Below, in pieces: positions 26,050 through 35,434 of a DNA stretch of 64,000 bases. This DNA is from XYD12-FULL-36-8 sp041739035 (GTDB taxonomy: Bacteria; Bacteroidota; Ignavibacteria; Ignavibacteriales; Ignavibacteriaceae). The DNA is taken from positions 5,040 through 69,039 of the forward strand of contig JBGSOQ010000172.1 of NCBI GenBank assembly GCA_041739035.1, written 5' to 3'. Numbering within the stretch: the stretch's first letter is position 1; the number at the start of each line of letters is the position of its first letter. The position numbers and the translations under genes are program-made. The notes under the pieces were generated by a model. That model worked only from the letters and a program-made list of their open reading frames with translations, was not told the origin of the DNA and made no database searches.

Positions 26050-27093
26050 TTAAATTATTATGTTAAAAATTTCTTTAGCTTTATATAATTTGAATATATA
26101 TCTCAAATCTTGTAATGATCTATATTTTAATGTTTGGTACAATAAATACTTTATCCATTTTTTATCCATTTCCGTATATGATTTATGTTTGTTCTTGATT
26201 CCTTGATATACTTGTTTTAAACGTAACAGTTCATCATTTTTTTCATTTTCAGACATTGGTTTTAGTTTCATCTTTTCATCAAGAAAAATTAAGTCAATAC
26301 TTTCGTTAACAATTTTAAGCCCGTTCATATCCAAATGTAAAATCGAACCAATTCTAGACAGCGGAAATGGTTCATCAAATAGAAAGTTACCTAAGGAACA
26401 ATATATTTTACTTGAGAAATGTTTTAAATTTGGTTGGAGAACATGTGGATGATGACCTATAAATGCAATTATTTCAGGAAATTTTGAGCTTAGATTCTGG
26501 GCTATTTCGATTAATTTTGGAATAGGATAAGGATGATAATCTATGCCCCAATGTACAAATAAAAAAAATCCTTTGAATTTATTACGGTATTTGTTAATTG
26601 CCTCTTCAACATTTTGATAATCAAATTGTGCTGTTCCAAATTTTTTCTTTTTAGCAATTCTGGAAAACGGTATAAACGAATTAAATCCGAGCATTCCTAT
26701 TTCTGGTGTAATACTAACTGGGCGCAAGGCATCATCTATATTAAGACCAGCACCAGTGAACCTTATCCCTGCATCCACTAAAACTACAGAATTTTCTTTT
26801 AAGCCCTCAACACCAAAATCGGTAATATGATTATTTGCTAATGTTACAGCTGAAATATTTAAATACTTTAATGCTGTAATTAATTCCGGATTAATTTTAA
26901 AAGATAAATGAGGATCCTTATTTTTATATTTTTCACCATTCTTACAAAAAGGAGCCTCAAGGTTAGCAACTATATAATCTGAGCCCTGGAGAAGGTGAAT
27001 TATCTCACCAAAGACGTATTCCATGCCCTTATTAATATGTATTTCTTGAACTGATCTGCCAAGCATAATATCGCCCAGAAAAGTTATTCGCAT
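26050..27093 (-). CDS. CapA-like metallophosphatase-fold protein (copy 1)
   Basis: This 347-residue protein belongs to the CapA/PgsA family, known from poly-gamma-glutamate capsule synthesis. The metal-binding motifs are visible: GDIMLGR (about 6-12), ANLEAP (about 43-48), LANNHITDFG (about 83-92), FVHWG (about 174-178), GHHPHVLQP (about 208-216) and SLGNFLFD. Unlike Gram-positive CapA it has no signal peptide or membrane anchor. It is 4 bases after an ATP-grasp ligase gene. In some relatives the domain acts as a phosphatase or esterase; its function here is unproven. Confidence 0.83.
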   Translation of the reverse strand: MRITFLGDIMLGRSVQEIHINKGMEYVFGEIIHLLQGSDYIVANLEAPFCKNGEKYKNKDPHLSFKINPELITALKYLNISAVTLANNHITDFGVEGLKENSVVLVDAGIRFTGAGLNIDDALRPVSITPEIGMLGFNSFIPFSRIAKKKKFGTAQFDYQNVEEAINKYRNKFKGFFLFVHWGIDYHPYPIPKLIEIAQNLSSKFPEIIAFIGHHPHVLQPNLKHFSSKIYCSLGNFLFDEPFPLSRIGSILHLDMNGLKIVNESIDLIFLDEKMKLKPMSENEKNDELLRLKQVYQGIKNKHKSYTEMDKKWIKYLLYQTLKYRSLQDLRYIFKLYKAKEIFNIII

Positions 27094-27097
27094 TTTA

Positions 27098-28234
27098 TTA
27101 TCTGATGATACCTATTGAATTTAAAAATGGTTTGATATCATCAATTGCGAATAAACCGAAAGCATCAACATTCCTATATGTTCTTAATATATCTATTAAT
27201 GATTCATTTCCATTATGAAGTGCTTTATATGCAGCTAAAGGATCAGATGATAGATCAACCCACTTAGAGTTTAACTTATAAGACTTTTCTTTTATATTAT
27301 TCATACCCAAACAATCATTATACATTAGAATTGGGAAATTAATTCCAAGGGCTTCAGCATGAGAAATCTGTTGCCAAACCCTGGCGTTAATTTCGATAAA
27401 TTTATAGTTATTATCTCTTATATCAAATTTAAACTCTACATTTGCAAATCCGCGCCAATTCAAACTTTGCATTAAATTTCTGGAAAGCTCCTCTACTTCT
27501 GGATTATTTACAGTAACTGTCATAGTTGCCGAACCGAAATTTAATGGCCATTGGCGTAATTTCTGAATTGTAAAGCTCTGAATGCACTCGCCATATTGAT
27601 TGAAATAGAAGGACGATTCAAAATTATTTGTTATATCTCCTGGAATAATTTCTTGAATCATAAACTTCTGATCTAATTCCTGGATTTCTATTAGTTTTTC
27701 TTCAAGTTCTCTAATTGATGCTACAACAGTACCTTTATTCTTAAATATCTTTTTCCATTCATGAATTAAGACTGGCTTTATCAAAACTGGAAAACTGATT
27801 TTAGCAAAAATATTTTCTATTTCATGGAGATTACCCTCTAAATAAAAAGGAATATTATTGTAAAACGATTTTACAAGTTCAAACTGGCTATGCTTATTAA
27901 GAATATTTAACAAAAGATTTTTAGGTGGGAATACACAAAGAATATTCTCAGAAAAATTTTCTAAGTTATTTGCAAGAAAAGATAAAAACTCATCACTGGA
28001 AGGAATTAAAATAGCCTTGTCATTTTCATCACAGATTGAATTAATTAAGCTAACCAATTCTATTGGTTGTAAGGTAGGATTAGGACATAATATTTTTTGT
28101 CCAAATTTAGAATATGCGCCTGATTGATGAATTTTGTAATCAAGGCCAAAAACCTTAATATTTTGTCTTGCTAATGCCCTTATAGTATATAAACCAGTAT
28201 CAAATAATCCAAGCACTATTACTATTGTATTCAT
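27098..28234 (-). CDS. ATP-grasp carboxylate-amine ligase-like protein
   Basis: A 378-residue ATP-grasp protein. An N-terminal dinucleotide-like region (IVIVLGLFDTGLYTIRAL) is followed by the ATP-grasp core: FPVLIKPV (about 150-157), KFMIQEIIPG (about 191-200) and NVEFKFD...FIEINARVWQQ (about 257-281), where the acidic EIN motif binds magnesium. The fold joins a carboxylate to an amine at the expense of ATP. It starts with a 4-base overlap with the upstream GNAT gene. In this operon it could attach an amino acid to a sugar carboxylate, an inference from context. Confidence 0.8.
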   Translation of the reverse strand: MNTIVIVLGLFDTGLYTIRALARQNIKVFGLDYKIHQSGAYSKFGQKILCPNPTLQPIELVSLINSICDENDKAILIPSSDEFLSFLANNLENFSENILCVFPPKNLLLNILNKHSQFELVKSFYNNIPFYLEGNLHEIENIFAKISFPVLIKPVLIHEWKKIFKNKGTVVASIRELEEKLIEIQELDQKFMIQEIIPGDITNNFESSFYFNQYGECIQSFTIQKLRQWPLNFGSATMTVTVNNPEVEELSRNLMQSLNWRGFANVEFKFDIRDNNYKFIEINARVWQQISHAEALGINFPILMYNDCLGMNNIKEKSYKLNSKWVDLSSDPLAAYKALHNGNESLIDILRTYRNVDAFGLFAIDDIKPFLNSIGIIR

Positions 28235-28944
28235 TTTTGATTTATTAAATCAAATAATTCTAAGTCTACTTCTTTTGATTTTCTAATTCTAAGTCCAAAA
28301 ATTCTTTTGAGTTGGTAGACCTTATGTATATGGCGGAAACCTATTTTATAATGTACCTTCAACGATTTATTATTATGTTCCATTAACCAAAGTAAAATAT
28401 ACTTAATGTTTAATCCTCTTAAATGACGCACAGTATTATTAAAAAGTTTCGGATAATAATTCTTACCTCGATACTTTGGAAAAGTATAAACATCAAACAC
28501 AGCCACTTCATCCTTTCCAAGTTCTTCTGTAATTTTAACAGGTGTAATTTCCGCCCTCATAAAAGACAAAAATAAGAATGATGAGATTTTATTGCATTCT
28601 TTTAAATAAAAGCATTTTGAACCCTCTCGAAAGCGTTGTTCAACTTCTTTAAGATATCCATATGGAGATGAATATTCCCGCTCACCCCTATTTTTGATTG
28701 CATCTTTAATATCTGCTAAGCAATCAGTTACATAAAAATCTGCTTCAGATTCATTTGTACATTCTTTCTCCGAAATGTCCAGTTTTGTCAGGTACACAGT
28801 TATTACTTCATATTTTATCTTATTATAAGCAAGATAAAACAAAATAAAGGGTAATGACAACACCAGTTTAATATCTTTAAAGAATAAGCCTGGTGAGTTT
28901 TTAAGGAATTCTTTCTTTCTTTTTATGTCAGAATAGAATATCAT
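28231..28944 (-). CDS. GNAT family N-acetyltransferase
   Basis: A 237-residue protein whose middle and C-terminal part fits the GNAT fold: a strand KCFYLKECNKISSFLFLSF, then DEVAVFDVYTFPKYRGKNYYPKLFNNTVRHLRGL at about 145-180, where YRGKNYYP resembles the acetyl-CoA loop (Q/RxxGxG/A), and a last strand with KVHYKIGFRHI. The N-terminal 50 residues contain a hydrophobic stretch (LVLSLPFILFYLAY) that may bind the membrane. It probably acylates an amino sugar or amino acid of the repeat unit. Confidence 0.7.
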   Translation of the reverse strand: MIFYSDIKRKKEFLKNSPGLFFKDIKLVLSLPFILFYLAYNKIKYEVITVYLTKLDISEKECTNESEADFYVTDCLADIKDAIKNRGEREYSSPYGYLKEVEQRFREGSKCFYLKECNKISSFLFLSFMRAEITPVKITEELGKDEVAVFDVYTFPKYRGKNYYPKLFNNTVRHLRGLNIKYILLWLMEHNNKSLKVHYKIGFRHIHKVYQLKRIFGLRIRKSKEVDLELFDLINQK

Positions 28945-28972
28945 CTTAAAACTAAATAAAAATTGAAAGCAT

Positions 28973-29932
28973 TTATTGCTTAACTGCCTGAATTAATGCA
29001 GAAGATATCTTAAAATCTTCTTCATTAAACTTATGTTTTTTTATTTTGATATTATCTGTTCGAAGTTCATTGTTATTTAATACTGGAACTACATTTTTTA
29101 TTGCAAATCCAGCCTCTGAGATAGCATTAATATGTGATGAAAGTGGTAATCGATTAATAATATATTTACGACCATGCATTAAAATTTGCCACAAAGCATC
29201 ATTAATGTACCAATGCCCATTCCAAATTTCACTTAATTCGTGAGCCTTAAAGTCTATTTGATGTGAGATAATTCCACCTTTTTTTAACCACTTATACATT
29301 ATTGAATAAGCTTTATTAATATCCGTAACATGTTCCATTACAGCTTGTGAATAAATTAAGTCAAGGTTTCCCACGAGCAAATGATCAATCTTATCCCAAG
29401 GGACAATGTATTCGATTTTGCAAGTGCTTGCTTTTTTTAATAATGCCAAGTGAATTTGTTCAGCTTGTTGCCTAATATTCAAATCATTTTTGCTAAAAAT
29501 ATGGGAAGGAAAATTATAATTATCTAAAGGAGGATTAACGTTCCCATATTCTTTCCCACTTGGAATTTCTAATTGTGATTTGAAGAAATTACATAGTTTA
29601 TCAGCAACTTGGATATTGCCAGCTAAATTTGCATGCTCTATTATATCAAATGCATAATATTCCTGAGCACCTGATAATAATGCAGCTATTCCGATACCTA
29701 GTGAATCTCCTGGCCCAATTTCTGCGACTTTCTTAATTTCAGTTACATTAGTTATTAAACCAGAATTGTACAGATGCACTAAATGCCTTAGCCAAACGCT
29801 ATAACAATATTCAGCAGAAGAGCTACCACCCGTACCTTTTCTATTTCTGTACTTTTGTGGTAGTAGGTAACTAATAATGCCCCTTAGCAGTGGACGAGTA
29901 TTAATTAACATCTTCATAGTATTATTGTGCAT
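28973..29932 (-). CDS. SAM-dependent methyltransferase
   Basis: This 319-residue protein has a class I SAM-binding motif AEIGPGDSLGIGIAALL at about 68-84, an acidic AFDIIEH further on, and QAVMEHV (about 200-206) followed by YKWLKKGGIISHQIDF, the usual post-motif II text. It probably methylates a sugar hydroxyl, amine or carboxylate of the glycan. It is flanked by the deacetylase gene (4 bases) and the GNAT gene (28 bases) on the same strand. Confidence 0.83.
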   Translation of the reverse strand: MHNNTMKMLINTRPLLRGIISYLLPQKYRNRKGTGGSSSAEYCYSVWLRHLVHLYNSGLITNVTEIKKVAEIGPGDSLGIGIAALLSGAQEYYAFDIIEHANLAGNIQVADKLCNFFKSQLEIPSGKEYGNVNPPLDNYNFPSHIFSKNDLNIRQQAEQIHLALLKKASTCKIEYIVPWDKIDHLLVGNLDLIYSQAVMEHVTDINKAYSIMYKWLKKGGIISHQIDFKAHELSEIWNGHWYINDALWQILMHGRKYIINRLPLSSHINAISEAGFAIKNVVPVLNNNELRTDNIKIKKHKFNEEDFKISSALIQAVKQ

Positions 29933-29936
29933 TCAA

Positions 29937-30926
29937 CTAGACGAGCCTTAACGACTGAACATAACTACCACAGGTAAAGAAAGCAACATCCATTTTTTTA
30001 GAATATAAATATTTAAATATAGTTGGTAAAACATGAATCAAGAAATTTTTATCCATTGATGGATGGAACCAAAAATTGCATACAGAATTATTCTCAATTG
30101 CTCTGTCAATTATTTTTCTATACCTATAAATATGGTAATTAACACTCCAACTTTCTCTATATACAAATTCATAAGTTCGTTTTAACTCCCACAAACCGTT
30201 TTTATTTTTAACAGGATAGCCTAAGATATTACCGGGGTCGGTTTGAAATGAGGTAAATCCTAATTCAGAAAGCTTTTTTAAATTACCAATTGTATGTCCG
30301 GGATGTACAAATGATTTAAGCTCAACTCCGAATTTTGCTGATGACTTGATGCATTCTTTTATTTCTGATTCAAAAACCTCTGGCGGACAAATTTCGTCTC
30401 CACATTCTATGTGAGAGAAAGTATGGCAGCCGATCTCGTGCTTTACTTTGGAATTAAGAATATGTTCAATTAAATCAGGGCTGTACCAAGCGGGGGCTTT
30501 TTTATAATTGGAACAAGGATCATATTCATACCAGTCCTTACCCCTATATCTCCAATAATTGTTTTCGAAATGATTTAAACGTGGTAGGTTGGAATGAGGT
30601 TTTGTATATTCTAAGTTACAACTTTCTAAAAATAAATGCCCAACGGTTGCCCAAGTTATTGGAATTTCATATTTATCACAAAGTTCAAGGATTTTTGGTA
30701 TGTTTTCTCTTTCCAATTTGGCTTTCTGTAGGGCACGTGTAAGTGGATTTTTTACACTTTTTGAATAACGCCAAGCCCAGGCAAGTTCAAAGTCTGCTGT
30801 TATTGTAACAACAGCTTTGTATGGTGGGGGAATAAATTTACGCCAATGTTCATTTCGCTCAATCTTGGGAGAATTTCCTAAAAGAAAATTTATTTTACTT
30901 AAATATGATTTTACTTTTGGCCACAT
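29937..30926 (-). CDS. Polysaccharide deacetylase family protein (second copy)
   Basis: This 329-residue protein has a NodB fold with a variant first motif: TADFELAWAW at about 42-51 in place of the usual FDD pair. It then has the zinc motif HEIGCHTFSHIECGD (about 166-180), the HPGHTIG motif and a final FWFHPSMD. The Asp is retained and the second acidic residue is Glu, as in some fungal and uncharacterised bacterial groups. There is no signal peptide. It overlaps the upstream glycosyltransferase gene by 16 bases. Confidence 0.82.
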   Translation of the reverse strand: MWPKVKSYLSKINFLLGNSPKIERNEHWRKFIPPPYKAVVTITADFELAWAWRYSKSVKNPLTRALQKAKLERENIPKILELCDKYEIPITWATVGHLFLESCNLEYTKPHSNLPRLNHFENNYWRYRGKDWYEYDPCSNYKKAPAWYSPDLIEHILNSKVKHEIGCHTFSHIECGDEICPPEVFESEIKECIKSSAKFGVELKSFVHPGHTIGNLKKLSELGFTSFQTDPGNILGYPVKNKNGLWELKRTYEFVYRESWSVNYHIYRYRKIIDRAIENNSVCNFWFHPSMDKNFLIHVLPTIFKYLYSKKMDVAFFTCGSYVQSLRLV

Positions 30927-31984
30927 AGCTGCGCATAGATTGTCAATAGTTTTTCAATATTCTTTTGATAGGAAAATTTAGCTGAAATTGTATTTTTTGC
31001 ATTTGATGTGATTTTCAAAAACAATTCTTTATCCCTTTTCACTTTTTCTACCAATTCCACAATTTTATTAGAGTCGTTTTCATCGATTAAAAAACCATTG
31101 CTTCCGTCATCAATTATTTCTGGCATCCCGCCAATATTTGTTGCAATTGGGACTAATCCGGCTGCCATGTATTCGAGGACTGAATTTGATATGCCCTCAC
31201 CATACTTAGATGTTGAACATAAAACTCCAACTTGACACTTAGATAAATAATCTTCTACATTGTGTACAACCCCTGTGAAAATAAATCTGTTAAAAATATT
31301 ATTATGATTAGTCTTTAGAATATTTAAATATTTAATCCTATGTGGCCCATCTCCCACCAAAAAAACATAATCCACAATCTTTTTATTTAATAATTTTATT
31401 GCCGCAGAAATAAAAGTCTCGTGATCTTTAAAGGCAGTAAAATTTGCAACCATAATTAAATTGAATTCATTTTTAATTACTTGGCTGTCGAATCTATTCA
31501 TATCTATGATGTTGTAAATTACATGCCCTTTAATCCCATAATAGTTTAAACCAGCCAATGAATTAGCAATTACGATTTGTGCTCTTTCAAGAAAAAATTT
31601 GTTTAGGTAAAATTCCCAACCTTTATCTGTTCCGGCGTCTCTAATAGAACCATTTATGATGGGAGCACTGTAAAATTTAGCTGGTAAATAGGAGTAAAGA
31701 GAAGAAATAGAGTCCCACGAATGCACAATATCTGGCCTAAATTGAGTAAAAAATTTCCACATTGTGAAAAAAGGTTCTAACCTTGTTGGTCGTTTTTTTA
31801 ACTCAATAAAATATTCAACATTATTTTTTACAAGTTCAGTATAGTGTTGATTTTTATTAAAGGTAATTACCCCGAGCTTATAATATGATTTGGGAATATA
31901 CTTGATTATTTCAATTAATTGCCTTTCTTTACCACCTGCTCTTAATCCATCTATGATGTACAATAATTTAAATAGATGATTCAT
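30911..31984 (-). CDS. Glycosyltransferase family 4
   Basis: A 357-residue GT4 protein: N-terminal IIDGLRAGGKERQLIEI (about 9-25), typical of acceptor-side loops; C-terminal lobe with LIMVANFTAFKDHETFISAA (about 182-201); the E-x7-E motif EGISNSVLEYMAAGLVPIAT at about 262-281; and GGMPEIIDDGSNGFL. It probably adds a sugar to the lipid-linked intermediate on the inner membrane. It overlaps its neighbours by 17 and 16 bases. Confidence 0.88.
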   Translation of the reverse strand: MNHLFKLLYIIDGLRAGGKERQLIEIIKYIPKSYYKLGVITFNKNQHYTELVKNNVEYFIELKKRPTRLEPFFTMWKFFTQFRPDIVHSWDSISSLYSYLPAKFYSAPIINGSIRDAGTDKGWEFYLNKFFLERAQIVIANSLAGLNYYGIKGHVIYNIIDMNRFDSQVIKNEFNLIMVANFTAFKDHETFISAAIKLLNKKIVDYVFLVGDGPHRIKYLNILKTNHNNIFNRFIFTGVVHNVEDYLSKCQVGVLCSTSKYGEGISNSVLEYMAAGLVPIATNIGGMPEIIDDGSNGFLIDENDSNKIVELVEKVKRDKELFLKITSNAKNTISAKFSYQKNIEKLLTIYAQLCGQK

Positions 31985-33026
31985 TAAATATGGGTTGAAT
32001 TAAATCTTGTCTCTCTAAAAGATCAATTAAATGGAAATATTGTGGCCAATAATGTCCATCATGCCATTTTAGTTCGCTATCCCAATATCCAGGGCATCCA
32101 AAAATTGCATTATCAAGATATGTATAGCTAATTTCGCAAAAAGCTGGTTGACTTTGGTCATACAAAAAATCATAAGCCATTGATTGAAACTTCATTTCAT
32201 TAGAAATTTTAAGAGCAGTTAAAACAAAATTCACATCCATATTACTTTTCTCATAGCTAATTTTACCACTGCCAGAAGATCTAAAATCGTTATCTCTATT
32301 GAATCTTCTAAAGGCAAAAGCTCTATTTCCTATTACGGTTACGCGTGTATCATATTTATTATTTGGCAGAAATTTTTGAAACAATGCATAGTTTTTTTCA
32401 TATCTCCAATTGTAGTTAATATCTCTTCCCTTAAAGAATCGATATATTTTTTTTGCTGTTAATTTAGTAAAATTTTTCAATTTAAAATCTTTTATCTTAA
32501 TACCAATATTACCTGGAACATGAGAAGCTAAAACACCAGTGCCGAACATTTTCTTCACAATTCTTTTACCATGGTAATAATTTTTAACTAAAACTACATC
32601 TTTAGAACCCGCACTCGATTTTAATTTAAATACTAAAGGAAAATCAGCTTGCTTTAGCCAATTAATCGCATGTTCTTTTTCCCAGAAAATATATGAATCA
32701 ATAATTGGGTAGTCCAGATTTTTTAGTAAGTAATATTCTTTGATTTTATCATCATGGTGCCAACAAGTATTATAGTCAGGGAAGCATTTAATTTGTAATT
32801 CCTTTTCGATCACTGGCAAAATCGATTGAGCAATTTGAAATTGATCTGAATTACCACTCCAGTTGTATATGAAATGGGAGCATGTCTTCAATCTTTCCCA
32901 AAAATTAAAATTATTGATATCAAGGATTTCATAATTAATATTATTTAAAGCGAGTATTTTTATATATTTCTCAGAAAAGGGTCCAATTTTACCTCGATAA
33001 TGTATGTGTACACCAACTTTAATCAT
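31968..33026 (-). CDS. ATP-grasp (RimK/glutathione-synthase-like) protein
   Basis: A 352-residue protein with ATP-grasp features: DFPLVFKLKSSAGSKDVVLVKN (about 127-148, the ATP-binding loop), ALFQKFLPNNKYDTRVTVIGNRAFAFRRFNR (about 210-240) and YDFLYDQSQPAFCEISYTYLD (about 283-303) supplying the metal-binding acidic residues. The N-terminal HYRGKIGPFSEKYI region resembles pre-ATP-grasp domains in polysaccharide loci. It sits 14 bases after a CapA gene, so CapA and ATP-grasp occur as neighbours twice in this operon. Confidence 0.75.
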   Translation of the reverse strand: MIKVGVHIHYRGKIGPFSEKYIKILALNNINYEILDINNFNFWERLKTCSHFIYNWSGNSDQFQIAQSILPVIEKELQIKCFPDYNTCWHHDDKIKEYYLLKNLDYPIIDSYIFWEKEHAINWLKQADFPLVFKLKSSAGSKDVVLVKNYYHGKRIVKKMFGTGVLASHVPGNIGIKIKDFKLKNFTKLTAKKIYRFFKGRDINYNWRYEKNYALFQKFLPNNKYDTRVTVIGNRAFAFRRFNRDNDFRSSGSGKISYEKSNMDVNFVLTALKISNEMKFQSMAYDFLYDQSQPAFCEISYTYLDNAIFGCPGYWDSELKWHDGHYWPQYFHLIDLLERQDLIQPIFNESSI

Positions 33027-33040
33027 ATAAAAAATATAAA

Positions 33041-34174
33041 TTAGGTTTTATTTATATCGTTTAGACCATCACGGTACAAATAATAATACGACTCACATCG
33101 AATCGCATTAAGAAGTGACATTAAGCGAGTTTTGTTTTTCTTGGATTTGTATAAACCAAAATGTTTAGCAATTCTCTTAATAATCGGATTAAACTGCAAT
33201 ATATTTCCATAAATCAAAGTTTTATTTTCTGAAATATATTTCTGCCATTCAAAAGATAATTCATCATCATTTTTTATTATTTTTGATAACTTTTCTAAGT
33301 CGTTGTCAAAGATTTCTTTATCCGAATCATTTAAGATTCTAATCCCTAAATTGTCTTTATAGAATTGTGAAAAAGGTATAATCTTGAATGAAATAATCGG
33401 GTCTAGATTTAATTCTACTAAATATCCAAAATTCCAGCTATTACTACCTGGATTAGGCCAGTCAAAGATAAAATTACCCAATCCATAAAAAATTGGTGCA
33501 CCATTATATATTTCGTAACCCGTAGGAAAGTGAGAATGACTTATAAAGATTGCATTTACTCCCACATCAACAAAAAATCGACATGCTTTTACTAAATATG
33601 GATTTGGTAATTTATAGTGTTCATTTCCACCGTGTAAATACAAAATTAAAAAATCAGTTTCCTTTTTTATATTCTTTATATCATAATAATTATTAATCAA
33701 ATCGAACGGATTTGCCCCACCCGAATGATTTGTTGCAATAGAATACTCATTTTCCGCAAAATTCAGGATTCCTATTTTTTTCTGTTTAATGTCTATAACT
33801 AACGGTTTCCTTGCTGTGGTTAAATCTTTCCCAGCACCAACGTATTTCACACCGCAACTGTCTAATAATGAAATTGTTTCAAATAAAGCACTTTCCCCAA
33901 AGTCTAAAATGTGATTGTTTGCGAGTGCGACAATATCTATACTTAGTTTTGACAAGAGGTTGATACTTTTTGGTGTGCATTTTAAAGCGGGCCCAGTTTT
34001 ATTAATTGGGTAATTTTTTGTTGTTAAAGGGCATTCCAAATTTGTTATGAACAGATCTTTCTGTGCAATATAAGAATAAAGTTCGTCTATGAGCAAATGG
34101 GACCTGTTAGTGATTACATATTCTTCTGTTCTATTAACAGGGCATAAATCACCGCCAATCAAAATTTTAATCAT
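33041..34174 (-). CDS. CapA-like metallophosphatase-fold protein (copy 2)
   Basis: This 377-residue CapA-family protein has GGDLCP near the N-terminus, NLECPL (about 47-52), ALANNHILDFG (about 88-98), YLHGG (about 180-184), FISHSHFP (about 216-223) and GLGNFIFDWPN. It is only distantly similar to copy 1 at 26050 and has a different middle motif (GGNEH for WGIDY), so this is not a recent duplication. There is no signal peptide or anchor. The gene follows a glycosyltransferase after 6 bases. Confidence 0.82.
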   Translation of the reverse strand: MIKILIGGDLCPVNRTEEYVITNRSHLLIDELYSYIAQKDLFITNLECPLTTKNYPINKTGPALKCTPKSINLLSKLSIDIVALANNHILDFGESALFETISLLDSCGVKYVGAGKDLTTARKPLVIDIKQKKIGILNFAENEYSIATNHSGGANPFDLINNYYDIKNIKKETDFLILYLHGGNEHYKLPNPYLVKACRFFVDVGVNAIFISHSHFPTGYEIYNGAPIFYGLGNFIFDWPNPGSNSWNFGYLVELNLDPIISFKIIPFSQFYKDNLGIRILNDSDKEIFDNDLEKLSKIIKNDDELSFEWQKYISENKTLIYGNILQFNPIIKRIAKHFGLYKSKKNKTRLMSLLNAIRCESYYYLYRDGLNDINKT

Positions 34175-34180
34175 GAATTT

Positions 34181-35434
34181 TTAATTACCCAAAATAAAAT
34201 TGTATAAAAGTTCAGAATAATTATTATAATCAAAGGTTTGTTTTGCTAAAAGTTTACCGCGTAGTCCTATTTTCTTTAGCTCCTCACTGTTCATACTGAG
34301 AATTTTCATGAGTTTTTCGGCTAATAGTTTTTTATTCCCAGGTTCTATGATAAAACCGTTAATATTATCTTTTATATAAATAGAGTTGTCACTTACTGCT
34401 GTAACCAAAACAGGAGTGCCTGATGCTAAATATTCTGCAAGTTTTGTCGAAAATCCATAATGGTTTTGCTTATTTAGGGGTCTTGTCAAAATTAATAAAT
34501 CTTGTTCTTGCATGTTCTTCAATGATAATCCATGATCAATGTTTCCATGATAAACCACTACTGAACTCAAACGATTTGTACTAATGATTTTATCAAGTTG
34601 TTGTTTATTCTTAATATCTAATTCTCCAAATAGATTTAATTCTATATTTAAATTTTTATCAACCAATAATTTCATACTTAAAATAAAATCACTAATTCCT
34701 TCTTTTTTGTTTGATATAGCTCCAAAGAATCCTATCCTAAATTTCGGTTTGTACCACTTATTTATTTTAGTATCACTTAAACTACCAAAATTTTCAAAAT
34801 CCGTTATAATTGGTATCCTGATGGTGCGCTTGTTATATTTTTTTGTCCATCTTTTAATGTTATTTGAAATAACAACCAATCCATCGTAAAATATTACAGT
34901 GCGATCATTTAACCATGCACCCATAAATATGAATGGAAAAAATAAAAAATAAATTACCCGTTTAGATAAACGAACTGGTAAATTGTAATTCAAAACGATG
35001 CCTGTTTTTAATTCATTCTTTTCACAAAAAATTTTTTCCTTTCTAATAAATTTTATATGAAATAGTGATATAATATTGTTTAATAGTAAACTAGGGTATA
35101 TAATCCAAATAATTTTATCATTTCCTATTACCTGACGAAGCATTCTGAAAAATTGAATAATATAATAAGGATTAAAAAAAAAATTTAAAAATTTATCTCT
35201 TCGAATGACTGCGAAATTATCTCGGTTTCCAAGTATATAAATGTTTTCACTAATTTTTTCTGAATTATCTAAATTGGCGGACAACTGAAAACTACATAAC
35301 AAAACTTCGCAGTTATTTTTATATGTTAACATCCTTGCATAATTTAATATTCTCGTGTATGCAGCACCTTGTTTTTTATCAAGCCTTTGATCGGAAAGAA
35401 TTATTATTTTTTTTATTTGCTTATTCCTAACCAT
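34181..35434 (-). CDS. Glycosyltransferase, GT-B fold
   Basis: A 417-residue GT4-like protein. The N-terminal lobe has SDQRLDKKQGAAYTRILNYARML and a hydrophobic patch at about 165-180 (VIYFLFFPFIFMGAWL) that may touch the membrane. The C-terminal lobe has RIGFFGAISNKKEGISDFILSM (about 231-252) and GFSTKLAEYLASGTPVLVT (about 333-351), the counterpart of the E-x7-E region. It overlaps the upstream capG by 22 bases. Confidence 0.82.
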   Translation of the reverse strand: MVRNKQIKKIIILSDQRLDKKQGAAYTRILNYARMLTYKNNCEVLLCSFQLSANLDNSEKISENIYILGNRDNFAVIRRDKFLNFFFNPYYIIQFFRMLRQVIGNDKIIWIIYPSLLLNNIISLFHIKFIRKEKIFCEKNELKTGIVLNYNLPVRLSKRVIYFLFFPFIFMGAWLNDRTVIFYDGLVVISNNIKRWTKKYNKRTIRIPIITDFENFGSLSDTKINKWYKPKFRIGFFGAISNKKEGISDFILSMKLLVDKNLNIELNLFGELDIKNKQQLDKIISTNRLSSVVVYHGNIDHGLSLKNMQEQDLLILTRPLNKQNHYGFSTKLAEYLASGTPVLVTAVSDNSIYIKDNINGFIIEPGNKKLLAEKLMKILSMNSEELKKIGLRGKLLAKQTFDYNNYSELLYNFILGN

